Positions 34,341 through 43,000 of a stretch of DNA of 64,000 bases are shown here, in pieces. The DNA lies in contig JBIIAO010000001.1 of NCBI GenBank assembly GCA_044239865.1, positions 124,001 to 188,000 of the forward strand, written 5' to 3'. Numbering within the stretch: the first letter of the stretch is position 1; each line of letters begins with the position of its first letter. This DNA is from CAIZGX01 sp044239865 (lineage in GTDB: Bacteria > Bacteroidota > Bacteroidia > Flavobacteriales_D > Sanyastnellaceae). The position numbers and the translations under genes were made by a program. The notes beneath the pieces were generated by a model. It saw only the letters and a list, made by a program, of their open reading frames with translations. It was not told the origin of the DNA and ran no database searches.

Positions 34341-35360
34341 ATGAAAAAAATAGGTTTGTTATTCTTGATAGCACTAATGGGATCGTGCAAATCCAGTAAA
34401 GTTGAATACAAAGAGTATTCCGATGCTCCAGCTAAAGTCAAGTTTGATTTGATGAGTTACAACGTCGAGAATTTGTTTGATACGATTGACGACCCAAATA
34501 AGGTTGATGAGGATTTTACGCCTTCAGGAAAATTGCAATGGAATACAGCGAAGTATTATGAGCATTTGAATCATACGGTTGACGCAATAACGAATAAGGG
34601 TGCAAACTTCCCGGCCATTGTCGGGCTTATTGAAGTGGAAAACGGAACGGTGTTAATGGATTTAGTGAATACATCTTTCTTAAAGGATAAAGGATATAAA
34701 GTAGTCTGGTATGAAGGTCCCGATGAACGAGGAATAGATGTGGCTCTGATATACGATTCCAATCGAGTGAGTGTAATTGCAAGCAGGACTATTCCTGTTG
34801 TATTAGAAAGTGTAACAGATCCGAATACACGGGATATTTTAAAAGTCAACGTTAAAGTTGGAAGTGAAGATTTCAATTTGTTCGTGAACCACTGGCCGTC
34901 GCGCAGAGGCGGACAGGATGAATCGGAAATGCATAGAATAAAAGCTGCTAGTGTTTTAAGAAAAGAAGTTGATCAGATTCTTTCTGTCAATTCGAAAGCA
35001 AACATTATTTGCATGGGAGACTTCAATGATTTCCCTTCCAACAAAAGTGTTCACGATGTTTTGCAGGCAGGTGTATCGAATGAACATTCGGTATTGTTCA
35101 ATATGATGTCTGATTTTGAAGCGCAAAAAAAAGGAACGCATTTTTATAAAGGCGAATGGAGTCCACTAGATCAGTTCATGGTGAGTTACGGAATGTTCGA
35201 TAGCAAATGTCTTAGTGCGAATGCTTTTGAAGTTGTGTCCTATGACTTTCTGTATTACACAGGAAAGGACGGTGTTAAATCTCCATCGCGCGCCTATGTT
35301 GGTGATTCATACAAAGGCGGATATAGCGATCATCTTCCAATACTTATGCATGTGAATTAA
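34341..35360 (+). CDS. Lipoprotein of the endonuclease/exonuclease/phosphatase family
   Basis: 339 residues. A short signal peptide ends in a lipobox (MGSC). The DNase I-like fold shows SYNVENLFDTIDDPNKVDEDF, ALIYDSNRV, NHWPSRRGG, MGDFNDFPSN and YSDHLPIL, with catalytic Asp/Asn/His in their usual places. These proteins in Bacteroidetes are usually extracellular or periplasmic nucleases or phosphodiesterases. The substrate is not settled. Monocistronic, with a terminator following. Confidence 0.9.
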   Translation: MKKIGLLFLIALMGSCKSSKVEYKEYSDAPAKVKFDLMSYNVENLFDTIDDPNKVDEDFTPSGKLQWNTAKYYEHLNHTVDAITNKGANFPAIVGLIEVENGTVLMDLVNTSFLKDKGYKVVWYEGPDERGIDVALIYDSNRVSVIASRTIPVVLESVTDPNTRDILKVNVKVGSEDFNLFVNHWPSRRGGQDESEMHRIKAASVLRKEVDQILSVNSKANIICMGDFNDFPSNKSVHDVLQAGVSNEHSVLFNMMSDFEAQKKGTHFYKGEWSPLDQFMVSYGMFDSKCLSANAFEVVSYDFLYYTGKDGVKSPSRAYVGDSYKGGYSDHLPILMHVN

Positions 35361-35384
35361 TTCCTACAAAACATATTCAAATAA

Positions 35385-35415
35385 AAAAAGCCGTCTCGCA
35401 AGAAACGGCTTTTTT
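35385..35415. terminator. Bidirectional terminator
   Basis: Stem AAGCCGT/ACGGCTT with a loop of about ten bases, flanked by A and T runs. It separates the convergent EEP-family gene and the histone-like gene. Confidence 0.88.
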
Positions 35416-35434
35416 AATAGTTTGAAGTAGAAAA

Positions 35435-35797
35435 TTATTTCTTCTTCGCAGCTTTCTTTGGAGCAGCCTTTTTAGCAGCAGCCTTCTTAGGAGCAGCAGC
35501 TTTCTTAGGCGCAGCAGCCTTTTTAGCAACAGCTTTCTTAGGAGCAGCAGCTTTTTTAGCAACAGCTTTCTTAGGAGCAGCAGCCTTTTTAGCAACAGCT
35601 TTCTTAGGAGCAGCAGCTTTTTTAGCTACAGCCTTCTTAGGAGCGGCAGCTTTTTTAGCTACAGCCTTCTTAGGAGCGGCAGCTTTTTTTGGAGCAGCAG
35701 CTTTCTTAGGAGCAGCAGCTTTTTTAGCAGCGGCTTTCTTAGGAGCGGCAGCTTTTTTAGCGGCCTTTGGCGCGCTAGCTTTGGTTTTGGTTTTCAT
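35435..35797 (-). CDS. Histone H1-like Lys/Ala/Pro repeat protein
   Basis: 120 residues made almost only of Lys, Ala, Pro and Val. The core repeats an 11-residue unit built on A-P-K-K-A-V-A-K-K-A-A about five times, flanked by shorter A-P-K-K units. Such tails resemble eukaryotic H1 and bacterial AlgP/HctB-like proteins and should bind DNA by charge. A chromosome-compaction role is inference. No globular domain is present. The 33-bp DNA repeat makes length variation likely. Confidence 0.85.
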   Translation of the reverse strand: MKTKTKASAPKAAKKAAAPKKAAAKKAAAPKKAAAPKKAAAPKKAVAKKAAAPKKAVAKKAAAPKKAVAKKAAAPKKAVAKKAAAPKKAVAKKAAAPKKAAAPKKAAAKKAAPKKAAKKK

Positions 35798-35854
35798 AAA
35801 ATAAACGGTTGATTATTTTCTTTTCAAATCGTTCACTTGTCGTTACAAGTAAAC

Positions 35855-36754
35855 TTAAAAATACACTGGATACAATTTCACTTTTCCATCGCTTCTTATC
35901 CCGATTGTCGGACTTGGAATTTTGATGAAGTTAATTACGCTTGCAATTTTTTTCATCCAATTTCTTCGCCATTCAATTCTTTTCAAATCTGCATCAAAAG
36001 AAAAAAAGAATTCACGTGTCGCGTGAAAATTATTAACAGTGTTAATGTTATTATCTGCGTATAAATTTTCATCAATACTATAGCCAAATGAAATGCAAAG
36101 CCAACTCGTGAATCGCTTGGTATTCGTGCGATTTAGAGATAGTGGTACAGAGAGCCAATACGTTTGTCCGTTGTAGTCTTTCAAAAGTCGTTGTTGAAAA
36201 TTACGACCAAATGTTTCAGGGCGCATGTTTGCAAACGCACTTTTTTGATAAGAAAATTTTAACGAGATGAATTGTTGCTGAAGAAAATATTCTTGCGAAG
36301 CGAACAAAAAATATCCGAATGTATTCGCAAGCATATCACTTTTTGAAAATCCCCATTGCGCAGATTTTCCATCTAAAATTTCAATGCTTGTTAGATAAAT
36401 TAAACCACTAGCTCCTCCAAGAAAAATATTTCTATTGCGGTTTGAATCACTTGTTTGAAGAGTGTTGTAGAAGTTTCTTCCGACTTGATAAGATGTGAAC
36501 GCATGCCCGCATTTATCCATCTGCATCCATTCTTTAGAATCGTTAAAGAAATGGAAATTACTTTGAGGATAGCCCTGGTACCACAACTTATTCAATCCAA
36601 TGAACGAAGTTGCTCCTGCGCCAAAAGCGAATGAAGTGAAAATAGTATTGTGTTTTTTCTGTTGCGGAAGATTTAATGCGAGTGTGTCTTTTTCAAAAGC
36701 GGATGCATGTACACCAAAAAATAATAGGACGATAAAAATAATTTTTTCTTTCAT
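35855..36754 (-). CDS. DUF2279 protein
   Basis: 299 residues. A signal peptide is cut near HASA. The DUF2279 pattern is plain: MDKCGHAFTSYQVG, then LTSIEILDGKSAQWGFSKSDMLANTFGYFLF. Conserved Asp, Lys, His and Glu residues hint at an active site inside a membrane-associated fold. Function is unknown. The ATG overlaps the mltG stop as ATGA, so the protein is translated together with the murein enzyme. Confidence 0.87.
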   Translation of the reverse strand: MKEKIIFIVLLFFGVHASAFEKDTLALNLPQQKKHNTIFTSFAFGAGATSFIGLNKLWYQGYPQSNFHFFNDSKEWMQMDKCGHAFTSYQVGRNFYNTLQTSDSNRNRNIFLGGASGLIYLTSIEILDGKSAQWGFSKSDMLANTFGYFLFASQEYFLQQQFISLKFSYQKSAFANMRPETFGRNFQQRLLKDYNGQTYWLSVPLSLNRTNTKRFTSWLCISFGYSIDENLYADNNINTVNNFHATREFFFSFDADLKRIEWRRNWMKKIASVINFIKIPSPTIGIRSDGKVKLYPVYF

Positions 36755-37830
36755 CGCTGAATGTCAATCGAGTCTAAGTAGGATCTATACAGTCTTGCGT
36801 TCATTAAATGTTCGCTATACGTTTTAGCGAAGTTGTGTTTGCCCGTTTTTCTTGGCTGAGCACACATGAAAATGTATTCGTGTTTCACAGGGTTTAGCAC
36901 AGCATCTAAATACCTTTTTTCTACAATATGTATTGTAGCCGGGGGTAACCCTTTGTAGACATAGGTGTTGTATGGAGAGTCAAATTTCAAATCTTCATTA
37001 AGAACACGTTGTCTTTTTTCTTTGGTGTTGATGGCAAATAAAACAGTGGGGTCTGATTGCAGGAGCATTCCTTGTTTTATTCTGTTTAGATAGAGTCCCG
37101 CTACTTCGGGAGCTTCATCTTTGTTTGATGTTTCACCGCGGACAATGGATGCTAAAACATATACATCATGCTCGGAGAGTCCTATTTGAGACGCAAGTAT
37201 ATTTTTTTCATTATTCCAAAAGTCTGTATATATCTTATTCATCCGTGAGAAAAATATCGCGGGTGAATTGGACCAATACATTTCGTAAGTATCGCCGATT
37301 AGTCTCTCTAAAACGCGTTGCTGTCTTATTTCATTGGGTAAATTCGTTGTGTTTGGAGCAAGTAAATCTAGGTTTTCATTTACGTAGTTCATAAACTTCG
37401 AACTGTCTTGCTCGAAGTTTTTTCCAAATCTCTGAGCGAGATTAAATATTGATTTAATATTGTCGATTCGCAGAGTAATAGGATCTTCGTTTCCGCTTAA
37501 AATTTTATTGAATATAGAACGAGCAGATAAATCTCCGTTCAAGGTGTATCTTCCTGGAGGGAATTTTTTTGGAGATTTAAAGAAAGATGTTATTTCCCAC
37601 TTGTAGTACAAAATTTTAGGGGATTCAGAATCCTGGTAGAGTGAATCTAAAATTATCTTTTCAATTTCGGCTCCGTTGTTATTTGCAGAAATGAATATCG
37701 TGAATTTTTTTCCTCCAGAATTTAAAGGCGATGAAGTGAGGACAAACATAAAAATAAAAAATCCGACAAACATCGTTCCTACAAGAATGGCAATGACTGT
37801 TTTTTTGTTTCTGTTAAAGTAATTTTTCAT
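36751..37830 (-). CDS. mltG: Endolytic murein transglycosylase MltG
   Basis: 359 residues. One N-terminal membrane helix (about 13-32) anchors a periplasmic YceG domain that cuts nascent glycan strands and so ends their growth. The catalytic region reads ASIVRGETSNKDE with the conserved Glu, followed by VAGLYLNRI, GMLLQSDPTV and the lysozyme-like NTYVYKGLPPATI. The gene starts inside the end of the GNAT gene (17-base overlap) and overlaps the DUF2279 gene by four bases. Confidence 0.93.
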   Translation of the reverse strand: MKNYFNRNKKTVIAILVGTMFVGFFIFMFVLTSSPLNSGGKKFTIFISANNNGAEIEKIILDSLYQDSESPKILYYKWEITSFFKSPKKFPPGRYTLNGDLSARSIFNKILSGNEDPITLRIDNIKSIFNLAQRFGKNFEQDSSKFMNYVNENLDLLAPNTTNLPNEIRQQRVLERLIGDTYEMYWSNSPAIFFSRMNKIYTDFWNNEKNILASQIGLSEHDVYVLASIVRGETSNKDEAPEVAGLYLNRIKQGMLLQSDPTVLFAINTKEKRQRVLNEDLKFDSPYNTYVYKGLPPATIHIVEKRYLDAVLNPVKHEYIFMCAQPRKTGKHNFAKTYSEHLMNARLYRSYLDSIDIQR

Positions 37831-38302
37831 ATCTGTTTACAATTCTGTTAAGGCACATTTGTTCCCCGCGAAATTCAAATCCTAATTTTTCAAAAAGAGA
37901 AATACTGGATGCATTGTCTTTATCTATAAGCGCAAAAACTTTTGCAATGTGTTTGTCAAATGTAAGTTTTTTAATTAAAAGACTTATAGACTCATGGCCG
38001 AATCCTTTGTTGTGAAGACTTCTATTTGGAATGAGTATTCCTATTCCGATGGATTTTTCGTTTTCATTGAAATCGAATGCATCTAAAATGCCAATCGCTT
38101 CTTTTTGCTCTTGCTTCCAAATAACCCATCGCTGCTGTTTATGCAAGGCGTATGTTCTAGCAGGTAAAAAACAATCGGTTATTTCATCCAAAGTATATGG
38201 CCCTGGGTGCTCATTAATATACCAATACTCCTCTAAATTTTCAACCCAATGTATATATGGAAGGTCGTCTCTAGTAATTTCTGAAATATAAATTTCCCCC
38301 AT
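37814..38302 (-). CDS. GNAT-family N-acetyltransferase
   Basis: 162 residues, cytoplasmic. The GNAT acetyl-CoA core is visible: a strand IGIGILIPN, then RSLHNKGFGHESISLL in the R/Q-x-x-G-x-G/A position, and a C-terminal DNASSISLFEKLGFEFRGE. The RimJ/RimL-like layout suggests a protein or small-molecule amine target, unknown. It is the first gene of the GNAT/mltG/DUF2279 operon. Confidence 0.87.
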   Translation of the reverse strand: MGEIYISEITRDDLPYIHWVENLEEYWYINEHPGPYTLDEITDCFLPARTYALHKQQRWVIWKQEQKEAIGILDAFDFNENEKSIGIGILIPNRSLHNKGFGHESISLLIKKLTFDKHIAKVFALIDKDNASSISLFEKLGFEFRGEQMCLNRIVNRYEKLL

Positions 38303-38318
38303 ATATGTGTATTCTCAT

Positions 38319-38326
38319 CAAAAATA
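38319..38326 (-). promoter_or_regulatory. -7 box TATTTTTG of the GNAT/mltG operon
   Basis: A perfect TAnnTTTG on the minus strand, 16 bases before the ATG at 38302. Confidence 0.5.
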
Positions 38327-38373
38327 AGATAAATGCCATTGAGATAATGAAAGACATTCGTTTCTTTGTTACT

Positions 38374-39132
38374 ATGATTAACAAGCGAACTTTATTTATA
38401 CTTTCTTTTGTTGCAGCTGTTTTAAGCAGTTGCAGTATCAACAAGAACATAATGTTTCAAACAGATACAGAGTATGAGTTCAAAAAGCCAGATCTCGATT
38501 CAACAAACAAGGAGTACAAACTGGCTCCATTTGATTACATAACAATAAGTTTGTTTACTGGAGATGGTGCAATGATTTTAGAATACACCACTAGCGGTAT
38601 TGAACGTCAGCCAAACTATGGTGGTTTCGATTTGTATTATATTTTGAACAAGGATGGGGAAGTGGATCTACCTGTTCTAGGAAAAACAAAACTTGCGGGT
38701 CTATCGATACCCGATGCACAGAAATATCTGGAGTCGAAGTTTATCAATTATAACGATCCTTTTTGTTTGGTGAGGGTGCTGAATAGAAGGGTTATGGTAT
38801 TCACGGGTGAAGGAAGTGTTGGTACCGTTGTGCCATTGGCAAATCAGAACATATCTGTTCTAGAAGCTATAGCGCTTGCTGGAGGTATTCGAGAAAGAGG
38901 AAATGCATCTAAGGTTAAATTAATTCGAGGGAAAAATGGGGCTAATGAAGTTTATAGATTGAATCTTTCAACCATAGAAGGAGTGGAAAGCGCAAAAATG
39001 ATTGTTCAGGCAGGAGATATCATTTATGTGGAACCGGTGCCTCAAATCACGAATGAGTTTGTTAAGGATATTGCTCCGCTGGTGAGCTTAGTGTCTTCCA
39101 CATTAATATTGTTCCTCGTTGTTACGAATTAA
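38374..39132 (+). CDS. Wza-like polysaccharide export lipoprotein
   Basis: 252 residues from the Met at 38374. Upstream Met codons at 38347 and 38305 lie in frame but only the last gives a standard signal peptide ending in the lipobox LSSC. The polysaccharide biosynthesis/export domain (YKLAPFDYITISLF, then NKDGEVDLPVLGKTKLAGLSIPDA) and a SLBB-type domain (VFTGEGSVGTVVPLANQNISVLEAIALAGGI, which is split here only by wording) follow. The C-terminus ends in a hydrophobic helix, as Wza does in the outer membrane. It forms the channel for exported glycans. The other export genes are not in the window. Confidence 0.88.
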   Translation: MINKRTLFILSFVAAVLSSCSINKNIMFQTDTEYEFKKPDLDSTNKEYKLAPFDYITISLFTGDGAMILEYTTSGIERQPNYGGFDLYYILNKDGEVDLPVLGKTKLAGLSIPDAQKYLESKFINYNDPFCLVRVLNRRVMVFTGEGSVGTVVPLANQNISVLEAIALAGGIRERGNASKVKLIRGKNGANEVYRLNLSTIEGVESAKMIVQAGDIIYVEPVPQITNEFVKDIAPLVSLVSSTLILFLVVTN

Positions 39133-39135
39133 GTT

Positions 39136-39684
39136 ATGCGCATAGATAAAACGGATTTTCGCGATTTACTGATTATACACTTTCCAGTCTTCGGCGACGA
39201 GCGCGGACGATTTCAAGAGACATTTAAAGAAGCGCAATTCAGAATTGAAACAGGCTTTAATATTACATTCGTTCAAGACAACGAAAGTCTTTCCTCAAAA
39301 GGTGTTTTGCGCGGGCTGCATGCTCAAAGACCTAAGAAGTCTCAAGCCAAATTGTTGCGCGTGGTAACAGGAAGTGTTTTAGATGTGGTCGTAGATTTAC
39401 GCAGAACTGAACCAACATTCGGTAAAAGTTTTCATATTGAATTGAAGGCCGGGGATGGCAAATCGTTGTTCATTCCTGAAGGATTTGCGCATGGATTTTA
39501 CACGTTGGAAGACCAAACAATTGTTCAATACAAGTGCACGAATTACTACGATAAAGATTCGGAAATTTGTCTCAATGCGTTCGATGCTTCAGTAAATATT
39601 CCATGGCCTGAAGGAGAAAAAATTCTTTCTCAAAAGGACAAAGAAGGTCAGTCACTCGAAGAATTAAGCGACCTCTTTTTTTAA
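39136..39684 (+). CDS. rfbC: dTDP-4-dehydrorhamnose 3,5-epimerase
   Basis: 182 residues, full length. It catalyses the double epimerisation of dTDP-4-keto-6-deoxyglucose on the way to dTDP-L-rhamnose. Catalytic His62 lies in RGLHAQ (RGLHYQ is more usual) and Tyr132 in VQYKCTNYY. The cupin core FIPEGFAHGFYTL is present. It starts three bases after the export lipoprotein, so the two form a small polysaccharide operon. rfbA, rfbB and rfbD are not in the window. Confidence 0.94.
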   Translation: MRIDKTDFRDLLIIHFPVFGDERGRFQETFKEAQFRIETGFNITFVQDNESLSSKGVLRGLHAQRPKKSQAKLLRVVTGSVLDVVVDLRRTEPTFGKSFHIELKAGDGKSLFIPEGFAHGFYTLEDQTIVQYKCTNYYDKDSEICLNAFDASVNIPWPEGEKILSQKDKEGQSLEELSDLFF

Positions 39685-40754
39685 TCGTTCATACGTATAT
39701 TGAAAGCCACACTAGCCGTTCGCTGAGTCTCATGCCCTTCAATGACTTCTTTCAATATGCAGGTTGAAGCCGCCTCCCGTTCAAATACTTCTTTCATATT
39801 TCTTACTCTCCCATAAGGAATACCATTGAGTTGAGCCTGAAGTTCAAAAGCTGAGCAGAGTATTTTATGAAATTCATTTTGAAGAATTTCTTGTAAGGCG
39901 ATTCTATTTTTCACGCGCGCTGTATTGGAAGTAAATCGAATGTCATGGCTCACTTCTTCATTGCTCAAGAGCCCACATAATTTTCGGAATTGATCATCGC
40001 TCCCAACAGCAAGCACAATCCACTTTTCATCTTGGGTACTTACTAGTTCTCCATAGGGTGCAATATTGGGATGAAGAGATCCTATGCGTTTCGGAATGTT
40101 TCCGGTCATGAGAAAATAACTCGCCTGATTGACCAAAGATGCAAGTGCGGCTTTTTCAAGCGAGACTTCAACACAAGATCCTTTTCCGTTTTTTGTTTTT
40201 TGGATAAGTGCACAGAGAATTCCTTCCTTCAACTGATGGGCCGCTATCACATCTATGAGCGCTACTGGCATCTTCGCTGGAGGCCCGTCTTCGGGTCCAT
40301 TCATAAACATAAATCCTGTTTCAGCTTGAAGAACCACATCATATGCCAATCGATCTATCTCGAATTCAAATCCGCGAATAATTCCCTGAATCAATTGAGG
40401 GAATTTTTTGGAAAGTAATTCAGCATCTAATTGGAATTTTTTTGAATCACCGCTTTTGAAATTTGTAAGTATGATATCCGCAGTTTCCAGCTCCGCGTGA
40501 ATACGCGCAATATCAACTTCATTAGATAAGTCAACGAAATGAATTTCTTTTTTGTAATTAATGGAAGAATAATAAGAACTAATTTTTTCTTTAGACTCAA
40601 ACGGTGTGTGCCACGTTCTCGTTACGTCGCCATTTGTTTTGGCGTTTTCGAATTTCAAAACATGCGCACCAAGCTCAGAGAAGAATGTACCTACTTGTGG
40701 CCCTGCCAATACCGAAGAGCAATCAACAACTTTTAATCCTTTAAAGAAATCCAT
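39681..40754 (-). CDS. CaiB/BaiF family III CoA transferase
   Basis: 357 residues. The N-terminus GLKVVDCSSVLAGPQVGTFFS and EL-G-A-H-V-L-K-F-E are typical of family III. The catalytic Asp lies in MPVALIDVIAAHQ. The enzyme moves CoA between acyl groups; the acyl substrate cannot be read. It is the last of five same-strand genes from 47262. Its end overlaps rfbC by four bases. Confidence 0.88.
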   Translation of the reverse strand: MDFFKGLKVVDCSSVLAGPQVGTFFSELGAHVLKFENAKTNGDVTRTWHTPFESKEKISSYYSSINYKKEIHFVDLSNEVDIARIHAELETADIILTNFKSGDSKKFQLDAELLSKKFPQLIQGIIRGFEFEIDRLAYDVVLQAETGFMFMNGPEDGPPAKMPVALIDVIAAHQLKEGILCALIQKTKNGKGSCVEVSLEKAALASLVNQASYFLMTGNIPKRIGSLHPNIAPYGELVSTQDEKWIVLAVGSDDQFRKLCGLLSNEEVSHDIRFTSNTARVKNRIALQEILQNEFHKILCSAFELQAQLNGIPYGRVRNMKEVFEREAASTCILKEVIEGHETQRTASVAFNIRMND

Positions 40755-40772
40755 GAAGTAAAGGTAAAGACT

Positions 40773-42086
40773 TTACTTTTTCAGGAGAGCTTCCTTGTAT
40801 TTTTCTAGACATCTGTTTCGTGCAAACGTATGTTCAACAATAGGCAAAGTGTATTCACTTGTGTTGAATTCAGGAACCCATTTTTTAATGTATTCATTTT
40901 GCTTGTCGAACTTTTCCATCTGCGAAGTAGGATTGAAAATTCTGAAATAAGGTGCAGCGTCGCAACCGCTTCCTGCTGCCCACTGCCATCCGCCAACATT
41001 ACTGGCCAAATCGAAATCTAAAAGTTTTTCCGCGAAATATCTTTCTCCCCAACGCCAATCAATGAGCAAGTGCTTCGTTAAGAAACTCGCGACAACCATT
41101 CGAACTCTGTTGTGCATGAAACCTGTTTCGTTGAGTTCGCGCATACCTGCATCTACAAGCGGATAGCCTGTTTTCCCTTCACTCCATAATTTGAATTCTT
41201 CCTCGTTGTTATTCCATTCAATAAAGTCATACGCTGGTTTGAACGCATGGTCAACTGTATTAGGAAAGTGATAGATTATCATTTGATAGAACTCTCTCCA
41301 GATTAATTCATTCAACCATTTTTCATTGGATGTTAAGCCATACAAGACGAGTTCTCGGGTGCTTATTGTCCCGAATCTTAAATGCAAACTCATGCGAGTG
41401 GTTCCGGCTATAGCAGGGAAATCGCGATGAAGATGATAGTTCTGAATGGCATGTGTATTCAGCTGAATTGTGGGAAAGGCGATCTCTGTTTTTTCAAAAC
41501 CGATTTGCTCGAGTGAAGGAAAATCAGATGTTTTAGTTTGAAGGAAATTAAATTGAAGTTCTTCCGAAGGATAGCAAGTAATAGGGTGTGATTCCAAACG
41601 TGTTTTCCATTTTTTGCTATAGGGAGTATACACAGTATATGGAAGTCCATCGTCTTTGGTTACTTCACTGGCTTCGAAGATGACGTGGTCTTTCTTTCCA
41701 ATAAAAGTTATTCCCTTTTCCTTCAAAGAATCATAAATGCGCTTGTCTCTGCTTCTAGCGTTGGGCTCATAGTCGCGGTTCGCATATAAATTCTGCACAT
41801 CGAATTCATTCGTGAGTTGCTCAAGCGCCTCTTCAGGTGTGCAATGAAAAACGCGAAGCGAACTTCCAACCGAAATCAATTGATCTTGAATAGATGCTAG
41901 TGTTGAATGAAGGAACTGAACGCGGGCATCTTTTTCCGGAAGATGTTTCAAAATGTTTGGGTCGAAAACAAAGATGGCAAGCACCGGGAATTCAGCCGAA
42001 AGAGCAGTGAACAATGCGTGATTGTCGTTCAGGCGAAGATCTCTTCGATACCAATGAATATTTATTTTAGTTTTTTCCATAGACAT
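40773..42086 (-). CDS. phrB: Deoxyribodipyrimidine photolyase / cryptochrome
   Basis: 437 residues. The N-terminal photolyase domain begins INIHWYRRDLRLNDNHAL. The FAD domain holds LHLRFGTISTREL, WREFYQMI, TGYPLVDAGMRELNETGFMHNRVRM, and WQWAAGSGCDAAPYFRIFNP, including the Trp residues of the electron path and the Asn of the class I CPD type. It uses blue light to split pyrimidine dimers. Its start overlaps the TIGR01777 gene before it. An alternative Met lies at 42080. Confidence 0.92.
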   Translation of the reverse strand: MSMEKTKINIHWYRRDLRLNDNHALFTALSAEFPVLAIFVFDPNILKHLPEKDARVQFLHSTLASIQDQLISVGSSLRVFHCTPEEALEQLTNEFDVQNLYANRDYEPNARSRDKRIYDSLKEKGITFIGKKDHVIFEASEVTKDDGLPYTVYTPYSKKWKTRLESHPITCYPSEELQFNFLQTKTSDFPSLEQIGFEKTEIAFPTIQLNTHAIQNYHLHRDFPAIAGTTRMSLHLRFGTISTRELVLYGLTSNEKWLNELIWREFYQMIIYHFPNTVDHAFKPAYDFIEWNNNEEEFKLWSEGKTGYPLVDAGMRELNETGFMHNRVRMVVASFLTKHLLIDWRWGERYFAEKLLDFDLASNVGGWQWAAGSGCDAAPYFRIFNPTSQMEKFDKQNEYIKKWVPEFNTSEYTLPIVEHTFARNRCLEKYKEALLKK

Positions 42087-42975
42087 TAGCTAGAGCGTCT
42101 TGAATAGTTTTAAATCGGAATTCAAATTCGGTTGACTTTATTTTCAGGTTTGAAAGGCGCTGGCTCACAAGAACAAGTTGCGACATTTCTCCGAAGATTA
42201 ATTTCAATACGAAGGCAGGTACTTTGGGAAGGAAGAAAGGTTTTCTTAACACCTTTGCTAGTGTTTTGGAAAATTCATAATTCGTCACTGGACTGTCAGA
42301 GGTAGCGTTGTAAATTCCACTTTCAATAGAGTTTTCCAAGCAATGAATAAACATCCGAACTAAATCGTTCTCGTGCACCCAACTCATGTATTGATTTCCA
42401 TTGCCAACAGCAGAGCCAATTCCAGCTTTGAAAATAGGAGTGAGTTTTTTGAGTGCTCCATCGTCTGCGCTCAGCACAACGCCAATACGTAAATGAATAT
42501 TTTTTACGGAAGGGTGAAGTGAGGTACTCGCGTCTTCCCATTGCGCTGTTAAGTCGGCTAAGAAACCACTTCCGACAGCAGCCGTTTCGTCTTGAATCTC
42601 GTCGGAATTCCGATAAAATCCAGAGGCGCTAGCACCAACTAAAACATTCGGAGGCGTTTCCATCTCATTCAAGATTTCACAAAGAAATTCGGTCGATGAA
42701 ATTCGACTCGAAACCATGAGTGCTTTGTTAGCATCACTCCACTTATTGGCCACGCTGTATCCGGCTAAATGAATGACTCCATCTATATTAGGCAGTAGTA
42801 ATTTGTTCAGCTCTTTGGACTTTGGATTCCAATAGACATGTTGGAACATTTCGGAAATACGTCCTTCTTGTTTGCGCTGTGTGGTTAGGTTTGTGACAGA
42901 ATACCCTTTTTCCAACAGCGCTCGAATAATCTGCTTCCCAATAAATCCGGTTCCTCCTGTGACTAGTACATTCAT
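42067..42975 (-). CDS. TIGR01777-family NAD(P)-dependent epimerase/oxidoreductase
   Basis: 302 residues from the Met at 42975, where the Rossmann motif NVLVTGGTGFIGKQI begins. An upstream Met at 43038 is in frame but would overlap the ABC gene. The extended-SDR pattern continues with HLAGYSVANKWSDANK, SRISSTEFL, GASASGFYR (the usual Tyr is kept) and MSWVHENDLVRM. The substrate is unknown. In this run it lies between an ABC exporter and photolyase, which does not clarify its role. Confidence 0.9.
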   Translation of the reverse strand: MNVLVTGGTGFIGKQIIRALLEKGYSVTNLTTQRKQEGRISEMFQHVYWNPKSKELNKLLLPNIDGVIHLAGYSVANKWSDANKALMVSSRISSTEFLCEILNEMETPPNVLVGASASGFYRNSDEIQDETAAVGSGFLADLTAQWEDASTSLHPSVKNIHLRIGVVLSADDGALKKLTPIFKAGIGSAVGNGNQYMSWVHENDLVRMFIHCLENSIESGIYNATSDSPVTNYEFSKTLAKVLRKPFFLPKVPAFVLKLIFGEMSQLVLVSQRLSNLKIKSTEFEFRFKTIQDALANVYGKN

Positions 42976-43000
42976 AACCTTTAAACACCTAGAAGGCTGA

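Noticed and set aside
35435..35797. CRISPR-like or non-coding repeat
   Set aside because: The 33-bp repeats keep one open frame with a start and stop and a plausible Lys/Ala/Pro protein.
38305..38373. Longer N-terminus of the Wza-like lipoprotein
   Set aside because: The residues before the Met at 38374 would push the lipobox beyond the usual signal peptide length.
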